This document shows, piece after piece, positions 52,665 through 61,200 of a stretch of 64,000 nt of DNA. A program made the translations under genes and the position numbers. Numbering within the stretch: position 1 is the stretch's first letter; every line of letters begins with the position of its first letter. The DNA comes from Variovorax boronicumulans (lineage in GTDB: Bacteria > Pseudomonadota > Gammaproteobacteria > Burkholderiales > Burkholderiaceae_C): positions 310,001 to 374,000 of the forward strand of contig NZ_JAUSSG010000007.1 in NCBI RefSeq assembly GCF_030812215.1, written 5' to 3'. The notes under the pieces are model-generated. The model made no database searches. It was not told where the DNA came from and was given only the letters and a program-made list of their open reading frames with translations.

Positions 52665-53744
52665 ATGCCGCATGCCCAGCGCCGACCGCAACGCCGGCCG
52701 GCCTGCTCCCAGCAGCAACCGGAACTGCGGACCAGTTCGGCCGCCTGGCTCGAAGGCGTGCTCTCGATGTTCGAGGCCGAGGGGCTGGACGTGCCGTCGC
52801 TGCTGCGCGAGGCGGGCTTCGATCCCGACTCCCTGCACCGCCAGAACGCGCGCGTGCCGGTCGACGAGATCTCCGTGCTCTGGCAACTGGCCGTGGCGCG
52901 TGCGGGCAAATCCACGCTGGGCCTGCATCGCGACCTGGCGGCCACGCACAGCAAGCTGGGCACGGTCGGCCACGCCATGTCTTGCAGCGCCGACCTGGGT
53001 GCGGCGCTGACGCGGCTCACCCGCTACATGGCCGTGATCTCGGACGCAACCGCGTTCTCGATGCAGCCCGAGGCACACGGCTGCTGGATGGTGATGGAGC
53101 ACACCGGCGGCAGCCTGCCGATTCCGCGCCAGCGCGTCGAATACGCCCTTCTCACCGTGCTCATGCAATGCCAGTGGCTCACGCGGCGCGAGCTGCAGCC
53201 GCTGGCCCTGGAGTTCGTCTATCCGCCGCCGGCCGACGACCGGCTGCACCGCGAGGCCTTCGGCTGCCCGATCCGCTACAACGCGCCCGCCAACCGCCTC
53301 CTGCTCTCGGCGGCCGACATGGCCATGCCGCTGCCTACCTACCACCCGACGCTCGGCGAGATGCAGGAGCACCTGCTGGACGACCAGCTCAACCTGCTGG
53401 GCCAGACCACCACCAGCACCCTGGTGTGCGCCGAGATCGCGCGCCGGCTGCCACACGGCGAGCCGCGCCGGCAGGACGTGGCCGCGGGCCTGGGCCTCGC
53501 CGAGCGCACGCTGCAGCGGCGGCTGCAGGAGGAGTCGGTGTCGTTCCAGTCGCTGCTCGACCGCACCCGCCGGGAGCTTGCGCAGCAGTACCTGGCCGAA
53601 GACCGCCACACGCTCACCGACGTGGCGGACATGCTGGGCTTCGTCGACAGCAGCAACTTCTTCCGGGCGTGCAAGCGCTGGTTCGGCCTGCCGCCCGCGC
53701 AGTACCGGGCGCGGATCTGGGACACGCCGGCACTGGCGCACTGA
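52665..53744 (+). CDS. AraC-family transcriptional regulator
   Basis: 359-residue regulator with the N-terminal arabinose-binding-like domain of the OruR/ArgR branch (about 20-210; LLREAGFDPDSLHRQNARVP, then LALEFVYPPPADDRLHREAF). The C-terminal double helix-turn-helix (about 265-350) includes GLAERTLQRRLQEESVSFQS and DVADMLGFVDSSNFFRACKR. The ATG at 52665 has an AGGAG ribosome site. An ATG at 52647 is possible. Divergent from the esterase, which it may regulate together with the catabolic run. Confidence 0.92.
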   Translation: MPHAQRRPQRRPACSQQQPELRTSSAAWLEGVLSMFEAEGLDVPSLLREAGFDPDSLHRQNARVPVDEISVLWQLAVARAGKSTLGLHRDLAATHSKLGTVGHAMSCSADLGAALTRLTRYMAVISDATAFSMQPEAHGCWMVMEHTGGSLPIPRQRVEYALLTVLMQCQWLTRRELQPLALEFVYPPPADDRLHREAFGCPIRYNAPANRLLLSAADMAMPLPTYHPTLGEMQEHLLDDQLNLLGQTTTSTLVCAEIARRLPHGEPRRQDVAAGLGLAERTLQRRLQEESVSFQSLLDRTRRELAQQYLAEDRHTLTDVADMLGFVDSSNFFRACKRWFGLPPAQYRARIWDTPALAH

Positions 53745-53807
53745 GCCACGGCCGGGGCCGATGGCCCCCGCGGCAAGGGGTTTCGCGCTCTGCCGGACAA
53801 TCCGGGC

Positions 53808-55289
53808 ATGAGCCTGCTTGCTGAAGACACGGACGTCGCGGACCTGGGATTGCGCTGGAAACCTGGTTTCGAGGCGCTCGGCGCCGCCTTTCTCACCCAC
53901 CTGCGTCCAACGCCCCTGCCCGATCCCTACTGGGTGGGCCACAGCGAGGCGGTGGCCCGCGCGCTGGGCTTGCCGGCCGACTGGCGGCAATCGGACACCA
54001 CGCTCGCAGCGCTGACCGGCAGCCTGCCGATAGGCGGCATCAACCCCTTTGCCACCGTCTACAGCGGGCACCAGTTCGGCGTGTGGGCCGGCCAGCTCGG
54101 CGACGGCCGGGCGATCATGCTGGGCGAGACCGAGAGCGGGCTCGAGGTGCAACTCAAGGGCGCGGGTCGCACGCCCTATTCGCGCGGCGGCGATGGCCGC
54201 GCCGTCCTGCGCTCCAGCATCCGCGAATTCCTCTGCAGCGAAGCCATGCACGGCCTCGGCATCCCGACCACCCGTGCGCTCAGCGTGACCGGCTCCGACG
54301 CCCGCGTGTTCCGCGAAGAGCCCGAGAGCGCCGCCGTCGTGGCGCGCGTGGCGCCGAGCTTCATCCGCTTCGGCCATTTCGAGCACTTCGCGGCCAATCA
54401 GCGCGAAGACGAATTGCGCGCGCTGGCCGACTACGTCATCGACCGCTACTACCCGGCCTGCCGCACCACCGAGCGCTTCAACGGCAATGCGTATGCCGCC
54501 TTCCTCGAAGCCGTGAGCGAACGCACCGCCGCCCTGCTCGCCCAATGGCAGGCCGTGGGCTTCTGCCACGGGGTGATGAACACCGACAACATGAGCATCC
54601 TCGGGCTCACCATCGACTACGGGCCGTTCCAGTTCCTCGATGGCTTCGATCCGCGCCACATCTGCAACCACAGCGACACCAGCGGCCGCTACGCCTTCAA
54701 CCAGCAGCCCAACGTGGCGTACTGGAATCTCTTCTGCTTGGCACAGGCGCTGCTGCCGCTGATCGGCGACCAGGAAGTCGCCGTCGCCGCGCTGGAGTCG
54801 TACAAGACGGTGTTCCCGAACGCCTTCGAGGCCCGGATGCGCGCCAAGCTCGGCCTGGTCGATGCGGCCGAGACCGACCGGGCGTTGATCGAAGGCGTGC
54901 TCAAGCTGCTGGCGGCGGGCAAGGTCGACTACACGATCTTCTGGCGCCGGCTTTCGCAGTACATGGCCGACGGCAACGCCGAGCCGGTGCGCGACCTGTT
55001 CCTGGATCGCGCGGGCTTCGATGCCTGGCTGCTCTCATTTTCGGAGCGTCATGCGCAGTCGGTGCGTTCGGAAGCCGCCGATTTGATGCTTCGGTCCAAT
55101 CCGAAATACGTGCTGCGGAACCACCTGGGCCAGCAAGCCATCGAAGCGGCTGCGCAAAAAGACTTCTCGGGTGTGGCAACCTTGCTGACGCTGCTCGAAA
55201 CCCCATTTGAAGAACACCCCGGTGCCGACGGATATGCCGGCTTCCCGCCCGACTGGGCTTCCACGATTGAAATCAGCTGCTCATCATGA
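53808..55289 (+). CDS. selO: protein adenylyltransferase SelO
   Basis: 493-residue pseudokinase-fold enzyme (YdiU/UPF0061) that transfers AMP to Ser, Thr or Tyr of target proteins, many in redox homeostasis. Seen: INPFATVYSGHQFGVWAGQL, the nucleotide region LKGAGRTPYSRGGDGRA, HGVMNTDNMSILG and the metal-binding DYGPF. The C-terminus ends ISCSS, where the eukaryotic protein has selenocysteine; here the codon is an ordinary Cys. Its stop overlaps the msrB start by 4 bases. Confidence 0.96.
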   Translation: MSLLAEDTDVADLGLRWKPGFEALGAAFLTHLRPTPLPDPYWVGHSEAVARALGLPADWRQSDTTLAALTGSLPIGGINPFATVYSGHQFGVWAGQLGDGRAIMLGETESGLEVQLKGAGRTPYSRGGDGRAVLRSSIREFLCSEAMHGLGIPTTRALSVTGSDARVFREEPESAAVVARVAPSFIRFGHFEHFAANQREDELRALADYVIDRYYPACRTTERFNGNAYAAFLEAVSERTAALLAQWQAVGFCHGVMNTDNMSILGLTIDYGPFQFLDGFDPRHICNHSDTSGRYAFNQQPNVAYWNLFCLAQALLPLIGDQEVAVAALESYKTVFPNAFEARMRAKLGLVDAAETDRALIEGVLKLLAAGKVDYTIFWRRLSQYMADGNAEPVRDLFLDRAGFDAWLLSFSERHAQSVRSEAADLMLRSNPKYVLRNHLGQQAIEAAAQKDFSGVATLLTLLETPFEEHPGADGYAGFPPDWASTIEISCSS

Positions 55290-55696
55290 CCACTCCCGTA
55301 CAGAAAACCGACGCCGAATGGAAAGCCCTGCTCGCTGAAAAAGGCGCGGAACCCGCCGCCTTCGAGGTGACCCGCCACGCTGCCACCGAGCGCCCCTTCA
55401 CCGGCAAATACGAAGCCCACTGGGACGACGGCACCTACCACTGCATCTGCTGCGGCGCCAAGCTGTTCGAGTCGGGAACCAAGTTCGACGCCGGCTGCGG
55501 CTGGCCCAGCTTTTCCGAAGAAGCGGTGCCCGGCGCCATCAGGAACATCGTCGACCGTTCGCACGGCATGGTGCGCACCGAGAATGTCTGCGCCAATTGC
55601 GGCGCCCACCTGGGCCACGTGTTCCCCGACGGTCCCACCGAAACGGGCCTGCGCTACTGCATGAACTCGGCGTCGCTCGATTTCCAGAAAAAATAA
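55286..55696 (+). CDS. msrB: peptide-methionine (R)-S-oxide reductase MsrB
   Basis: 136-residue single-domain MsrB. Two zinc-binding pairs are present (CICCG and CANCG). FDAGCGWPSF gives the substrate-region residues, and the catalytic Cys is in RYCMNSASL near the C-terminus. The reaction reduces methionine-R-sulfoxide in proteins with thioredoxin. Translation is coupled to selO by ATGA, an informative pairing because SelO acts on redox proteins. The next gene starts right after its stop. Confidence 0.97.
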   Translation: MTTPVQKTDAEWKALLAEKGAEPAAFEVTRHAATERPFTGKYEAHWDDGTYHCICCGAKLFESGTKFDAGCGWPSFSEEAVPGAIRNIVDRSHGMVRTENVCANCGAHLGHVFPDGPTETGLRYCMNSASLDFQKK

Positions 55697-56236
55697 ATGA
55701 AACTGATCCTCGACTTCTTCCCGATCCTGCTGTTCTTCGGCGCCTACAAGCTCGCCGACATCTACACCGCCACCGGCGTGCTGATGGCCGCCACCGTGGT
55801 GCAGATGGGCATCATCTATGCGATGGAGCGCAAGCTCCAGGCGATGCAGAAGGCCACGCTGGTGCTGATCCTTCTCTTCGGCACGCTCACGCTGGTGCTG
55901 CACGACGACCGCTTCATCAAGTGGAAGCCGACGGTGCTGTACGGCGCAATGGCGATCGCGCTGGCCGTGGCGCTCTGGGCGCTGAAGAAGAACTTCCTGA
56001 AGATGCTGCTCGGCTCGCAACTCGAGCTGCCGGACCGCATCTGGGGCCGCCTGAACGTCGCGTGGATCGGCTACTGCCTCTTCATGGCGCTCATCAACGG
56101 CTACGTGGCGGCCTACTTCACCACCGAGGCGTGGGTCAACTTCAAGCTCTGGGGCTATGTGTTCCCGATCGTCTTCCTGGTGGCGCAGGGCCTGTACATC
56201 GCGCCGCACCTGAAAGAAGACAAGCCGACCGCATGA
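55697..56236 (+). CDS. yciB: inner-membrane septation protein YciB (IspZ)
   Basis: 179-residue integral membrane protein with five hydrophobic segments. LILDFFPILLFFGAYKLADI at the start, VTLVLHDDRFIKWKPTVLYG-like sequence (here LTLVLHDDRFIKWKPTVLYG) and NVAWIGYCLFMALINGYVAA are diagnostic. YciB interacts with cell-elongation and division proteins and affects envelope integrity. The ATG is directly after the msrB stop, and its own stop overlaps bolA by 4 bases. Confidence 0.95.
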   Translation: MKLILDFFPILLFFGAYKLADIYTATGVLMAATVVQMGIIYAMERKLQAMQKATLVLILLFGTLTLVLHDDRFIKWKPTVLYGAMAIALAVALWALKKNFLKMLLGSQLELPDRIWGRLNVAWIGYCLFMALINGYVAAYFTTEAWVNFKLWGYVFPIVFLVAQGLYIAPHLKEDKPTA

Positions 56237-56514
56237 CGACCAGCACCACCATTCCCTTGCCGACCGTGGCCGCGCTCGAGGCGGCGCTGCGCGAGGCGCT
56301 GGCCCCCACGCAGCTCGAGGTGATCGACGAAAGCGCCGCGCACGCAGGCCACACGGGCGCCAATGCGGAGGGCTACGGCACCCATTTCCGAGTCCGCATC
56401 GCCTCCCCGAAGTTCGACGGAAAGCCTCGCGTGGCGCGACATCGCCTTGTGTATGATGCCCTCCAAGTTTTTATCGCACAGGGTCTGCACGCCATAGCCA
56501 TCGAGGTGCTCTGA
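56233..56514 (+). CDS. BolA-family protein
   Basis: 93-residue BolA-fold protein. LEAALREALAPTQLEVIDES gives the first helix and strand, THFRVRIASPKFDGKPRVAR the core, and HRLVYDALQVFIAQGLHAIA the last helix with the invariant His region. BolA/IbaG proteins bind monothiol glutaredoxins with a [2Fe-2S] cluster and influence stress responses and envelope genes. A yciB-bolA overlap (ATGA) ties it to the same transcript. Confidence 0.92.
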   Translation: MTTSTTIPLPTVAALEAALREALAPTQLEVIDESAAHAGHTGANAEGYGTHFRVRIASPKFDGKPRVARHRLVYDALQVFIAQGLHAIAIEVL

Positions 56515-56664
56515 GTCGTCCGTACTGGTTGTACGGGGTTGCACGCGGTCTTCGCCACGATGCCCCAGCCCTCTTTCCTTCCCCCTTTTTGTTCGCCTCT
56601 CTCCGCTTTCTTTCACGCGCCTTTTCCTACACGCGCATTTCCTCTCCAGCCTGATATTCATTCC
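56515..56664 (+). promoter_or_regulatory. pyrimidine-rich leader upstream of the peptidyl-prolyl isomerase gene
   Basis: 150 bases between bolA and the isomerase gene. A short hairpin CCGTAC-TGGTT-GTACGG lies near the start. From about 56568 to 56650 the plus strand is dominated by C and T. No Shine-Dalgarno match stands before the ATG (CTGATATTCATTCC). Nothing coding is supported in it. Confidence 0.55.
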
Positions 56665-57450
56665 ATGAAAAAACACATCTTGCAGGCCGTAGCGGCCGCA
56701 GCGCTGATCGGTGCGATCCCCATGGCCGCCCTGGCGCAGAACGCAGCCATCGTGAACGGCAAGCCGGTGCCCAAGGCCCGCATGGACGTCCTGGCCCAGC
56801 AACTGGCCGCCGCAGGCCGTCCGGTGACGCCGGAAATGCAAAGCCAGCTGCGCGAGGAAATCGTGGCTCGCGAAGTGTTCATGCAGGAAGCGCAGAAGCA
56901 AGGCCTGGACGCCAGCGACGACTACAAGAACCAGCTCGAACTCGCCCGCCAGGCCATCTTGATCCGCGCGCTGTTCGACAACTACCGCAAGACCAACCCG
57001 GTCTCGGACGCCGACGTGAAGGCCGAGTACGACAAGTTCGTCGCAGCCAACGGCGGCAAGGAATACAAGGCTCGCCACATCCTGGTGGAAACCGAGGACC
57101 AGGCCAAGAAGATCATGGCCGACCTGAAGAAGGGCGCCAAGTTCGAAGACATCGCCAAGAAGCAGAGCAAGGACCCGGGATCGGGCGCCAACGGTGGCGA
57201 CCTCGACTGGGCCAACCCCGCGAGCTTCGTGCCCGAGTTCTCGGAAGCGATGATCAAGCTCAAGAAGGGCGAGACCACCCCGGCTCCCGTCAAGACGCAG
57301 TTCGGTTATCACATCATCCGCGTGGACGACATCCGCCAGGCCCAACTGCCGAAGCTGGAAGAAGTGAAGCCGCAGGTCACGCAGCAGCTGCAGCAGCAGC
57401 GTCTGCAAAAGTACCAGGAAGAGCTGCGCGCGAAGGCGAAGGTCGAGTAA
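56665..57450 (+). CDS. periplasmic parvulin-type peptidyl-prolyl isomerase
   Basis: 261-residue exported folding factor. Signal peptide MKKHILQAVAAAALIGAIPM ending near ALAQ; a helical chaperone region (about 30-135); one parvulin domain with ARHILVETEDQAKKIMADLK, DPGSGANGGDLDWANPASFV and TQFGYHIIRVDD; then a Gln-rich C-terminal helix. The layout matches PpiC/PrsA/Cbf2-like proteins that assist outer-membrane and secreted proteins. The ATG at 56665 is chosen because it starts the signal peptide. Confidence 0.93.
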   Translation: MKKHILQAVAAAALIGAIPMAALAQNAAIVNGKPVPKARMDVLAQQLAAAGRPVTPEMQSQLREEIVAREVFMQEAQKQGLDASDDYKNQLELARQAILIRALFDNYRKTNPVSDADVKAEYDKFVAANGGKEYKARHILVETEDQAKKIMADLKKGAKFEDIAKKQSKDPGSGANGGDLDWANPASFVPEFSEAMIKLKKGETTPAPVKTQFGYHIIRVDDIRQAQLPKLEEVKPQVTQQLQQQRLQKYQEELRAKAKVE

Positions 57451-57475
57451 GCGGCGCGCCCTGCCCGCCTCCTTT

Positions 57476-57503
57476 TGAAAACGGCCTTCGGGCCGTTTTT
57501 CTT
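57476..57503. terminator. bidirectional intrinsic terminator between isomerase and rnk
   Basis: AAAACGGCC-TTCG-GGCCGTTTT (57478-57499) followed by T and CTTT. A UUCG tetraloop closes a 9-bp stem whose outer A/T pairs give a T-run on either strand. It therefore serves both converging genes (isomerase on plus, rnk on minus). Confidence 0.92.
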
Positions 57504-57507
57504 TGGG

Positions 57508-57945
57508 TCAGCGCAGGTACTCGCCGGCGGCCTCGGGTTGAAACTGCAGCGCGGCCACGCGCGCCGAGCCGTGCACGCCGGCCGGCGTGGTCCATTCCAC
57601 CGCCTGCCCGACGCGCGCGCCCAGCAGGCTCGCGCCCACTGGCGACATCACCGAGACCTCGCCCTCGGAAGGCTTGGCATCGCGCGGATAGCACAGCGTG
57701 ATCGCGTAACGCTCGCCGCTCGCGGGGTCCTCGAGCTCGACGCGCGAGTTCATCGTGACGAGGTCGGGCGACGCGTCCTGCGGCGCCACGACCTCGCTGC
57801 AGTCGAGCATCTCCTCGAGTGCCTGTGCGAGCGGATCGGCCGCGCCGCGTGTCTGCAGCGCATGCGCGGCGAGTTTGTGCAGGCGTGCGTGGTCGAGTTG
57901 GGTGAGGGTTCGTTCGAGTCGTGTGAACGAGGTGGTGGCGTGCAT
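57508..57945 (-). CDS. rnk: Rnk-type nucleoside diphosphate kinase regulator (GreA/GreB C-terminal fold)
   Basis: 145 residues. A short N-terminal helical region (RLERTLTQLDHARLHKLAAH) is followed by the GreA/B-type C-terminal domain with VTMNSRVELEDPASGERYAI, VSVMSPVGASLLGARVGQAV and VEWTTPAG. Rnk binds RNA polymerase near the secondary channel but lacks the long coiled coil of GreA, and it does not stimulate cleavage. A good AGGAGCG ribosome site precedes the ATG. Confidence 0.9.
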   Translation of the reverse strand: MHATTSFTRLERTLTQLDHARLHKLAAHALQTRGAADPLAQALEEMLDCSEVVAPQDASPDLVTMNSRVELEDPASGERYAITLCYPRDAKPSEGEVSVMSPVGASLLGARVGQAVEWTTPAGVHGSARVAALQFQPEAAGEYLR

Positions 57946-58294
57946 GAGTCGCTCCTGATGAAGTAAAGGCGTGTCGCTGGCCCTATCGAGGGGGCCGGGT
58001 ATGGCGGACGCGCCAGCGCGCGGGCTTGAAGGAGGCCCGGCGATCAGGAGGTGCGCGAAAAAGGAATGGGAGGAGGAAGGATCGCCGGGCTCAGGAATGC
58101 CAGGGCGATCGGCGCTTGAGCGCCGTCATCCGCGCCGCGCGGCGCCGGCCACGCGCGAACGCGCCCGGCAAGGCCGGTGCGGTCAGTGTGGAAGCGAAAG
58201 CGCACAACATGCGGTCGAGTCTACCGGTCCCGTTGCGGGCACGGTCATCAAAGCCCCACCGGCCTTGCCGGATTGAGGCCGTCGCCATCGGAGG
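57946..58294. other. intergenic region between rnk and purL without a supported gene
   Basis: 349 bases lying downstream of purL and upstream of rnk. It contains two G/C palindromes, GGCGC-TTGA-GCGCC (58111-58124) and GCGCCGCGCGGCGC (58132-58145), without a T-run. Small open frames here have Arg/Gly-rich, family-less translations. The rnk promoter must lie here, but no clear -35/-10 pair stands out. Confidence 0.6.
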
Positions 58295-61200
58295 TCAGCC
58301 CACCCAGCGACGCGCGTTGCGCCAGATCTGCATCCAGGGGCTGAGTTCGCTCCGGTCGCCCGGCGTCCAGCTCATCTGGATGTTGCGGAACACGCGCTCC
58401 GGGTGCGGCATCACGGCAGTGAAGCGGCCATCGGGCGTGGTCACCGAGGTCAGGCCGCCGGCGCTGCCGTTCGGGTTGAACGGATACTGCTCGGTCGCGT
58501 TGCCGTGGTTGTCCACGAACCGCATCGCCGCGATGGCCTTGGCCGCATCGCCGCGGTGCTTGAAGTTTGCGTAGCCCTCGCCGTGCGCCACCGCGATCGG
58601 CAGGCGGCTACCTGCCATGCCCGCGAAGAAGATGCTCGGCGATTCGAGCACTTCGACCATCGACAGGCGCGCCTCGAAGCGCTCGCTCTGGTTGGTGGTG
58701 AAGCGCGGCCAGGCTTCGGCGCCCGGGATGATGTCGGCCAGCTCGGCGAACATCTGGCAGCCGTTGCACACGCCCAGGCCAAAGGTGTCTTCTCGGCCGA
58801 AGAAGGCCTTGAACTGTTCGGCGAGCTTCGGGTTGAAGGTGATGCTGCGCGCCCAGCCGATGCCCGCGCCCAGCGTGTCGCCGTAGCTGAAACCGCCGCA
58901 GGCAACCACGCCCTTGAAGTTGGCGAGGTCCGCCCTGCCCGTCTGCAGGTCGGTCATGTGGACGTCGTAGGCCTCGAAGCCCGCTTCGGTGAACGCATAG
59001 GCCATCTCGACGTGCGAGTTGACGCCCTGCTCGCGCAGGATCGCGACCTTGGGGCGCGATTGCAGGATGGCAGGCGCTGCGGGCTGCGCGTTCGGCAGGA
59101 ACACATGCATGCCGGGGTCCGAAGGTTCGCCGGCCGCGGCGTGCTCGGCATCGGCGCAGGCCGGGTTGTCGCGCTCGCGGGCGATCTTCCAGCTGACCGA
59201 GTCCCACACCTGGTGCAGGTCGTGCAGCGAGGCACTGAACACCGACTTGGCATCGCGCCAGACCTCGAGCTTGCCCTTGCCTGCGTCCATGGTGGAGCTG
59301 GCAGGCCGCGTCTTGCCGACGAAATGGCTGTGCGTGCTGAGGCCGTGGGCGCGCAGCACCTGCATCACGTCGTTGCGCTCGGCGGTGCGCACCTGCAGCA
59401 CCATGCCGAGTTCTTCGTTGAACAGCGCCTTGAGCGTGAGTTCCTCGCGCCGCGCGCTGACCTGCTGCGCCCAGTTCTTGGCGTCGCCGGTTTCCATGCG
59501 GCTGTCGGAAATGCCGTCGCCTTCGGTGACGAGCATGTCGACGTTGAGCGCCACGCCGACATGGCCGGCAAAGGCCATTTCGCAGGCGGTGGCGAACAGG
59601 CCACCGTCGCTGCGGTCGTGCATCGCGAGGATCTTGCCGTCGGCTCGGAGCGCGTTCACCGCATTGACCAGCGCCACGAGCTGCGCGGGGTCGTCGAGGT
59701 CGGGCACCGTGTCGCCGCTCTGGCCGAGCGTTTGCGAGAGGATGCTGCCGGCCATGCGGTGCTGGCCACGGCCCAGGTCGATCAGCACAAGCGTGGTGTC
59801 GGCTTCGGTGGCGTCGAGCTGCGGGGTGAGCGTGCCGCGCACGTCGGCCAGCGAGGCGAAGGCGGTCACGATCAGGCTGACGGGCGATGTCACCTTCTTG
59901 GCTTCATCGCCATCTTTCCACTGCGTGCGCATCGACAGCGAATCCTTGCCGACCGGAATCGACACGCCCAGCGCCGGGCACAGTTCCAGGCCCACGGCCT
60001 TGACGGTTTCGTACAGCGCGGCGTCTTCGCCGGGCTCGCCACAGGCGGCCATCCAGTTGGCGGACAGCTTGACGCGCGAGAGCTCGATGGGCGCGGCCAG
60101 CAGGTTAGTGATGGCTTCAGCCACGGCCATGCGGCCCGAGGCCGGCGCGTCGAGCGCGGCCAGCGGCGTGCGCTCGCCCATGCTCATGGCTTCGCCGGCG
60201 AAGCCCTTGTAATCGGCCAGCGTCACGGCGCAGTCGGCCACCGGCACCTGCCACGGGCCGACCATCTGGTCGCGGTGGCTCAAGCCGCCCACGGTGCGGT
60301 CGCCGATGGTGATGAGGAAGCGCTTGGACGCCACGGTCGGGTGCGCGAGCACGTCGATGGCGGCCTTCTGCAGATCGACGCCCGTGAGGTCGAGCGGCTT
60401 GAAGGTGCGGGCGACGGTCTTCACGTCGCGGTGCATCTTGGGCGGCTTGCCGAGCAGCACGTCCATCGGCATGTCGACCGGCTGGACCGCGGCGCCTTCG
60501 TCGGCCACCAGCAGCTGACGCTCTTCGGTCGCCACGCCGACCACCGAGAACGGGCAGCGCTCGCGCTCGCAGAAGGCCTTGAACTGTTCGAGCGATTCGG
60601 GCGCGATGGCCAGCACGTAGCGCTCCTGGCTTTCGTTGCACCAGATTTCCTTGGGCGCCATGCCCGACTCTTCGAGCGGCACCGCACGCAGATCGAACCG
60701 CGCGCCGCGGCCGGCGTCGTTGGTGAGTTCGGGAAAAGCGTTGCTCAGGCCGCCCGCGCCCACGTCGTGGATCGCCAGGATCGGGTTGGCCGCGCCCTGC
60801 TGCCAGCAGTGGTTGATGACCTCCTGCGCGCGGCGTTCGATTTCGGGGTTGCCGCGCTGCACCGAGTCGAAGTCGAGCTCAGCCGCGTTGGCGCCGGTCG
60901 CCATCGAGCTGGCGGCGCTGCCGCCCATGCCGATGCGCATGCCGGGGCCACCGAGCTGGATCAGCAGTGAGCCAGCGGGGAACTGGATCTTCTTGGTCTG
61001 GGTGGCGTCGATGCTGCCGAGGCCACCCGCGATCATGATGGGCTTGTGGTAGCCGCGCTGCACCGTGTCGAGGTCGCTCGTCACCGCCTGTTCGTATTCG
61101 CGAAAGTAGCCCAGCAGGTTGGGCCGGCCGAATTCGTTGTTGAACGCGGCGCCGCCCAGCGGGCCCTCGGTCATGATCTGCAGCGGACTGGCGATGTGCT

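Noticed and set aside
57971..58276. Small plus-strand open frame between rnk and purL
   Set aside because: No ribosome site, Arg/Gly-rich translation, no family resemblance.
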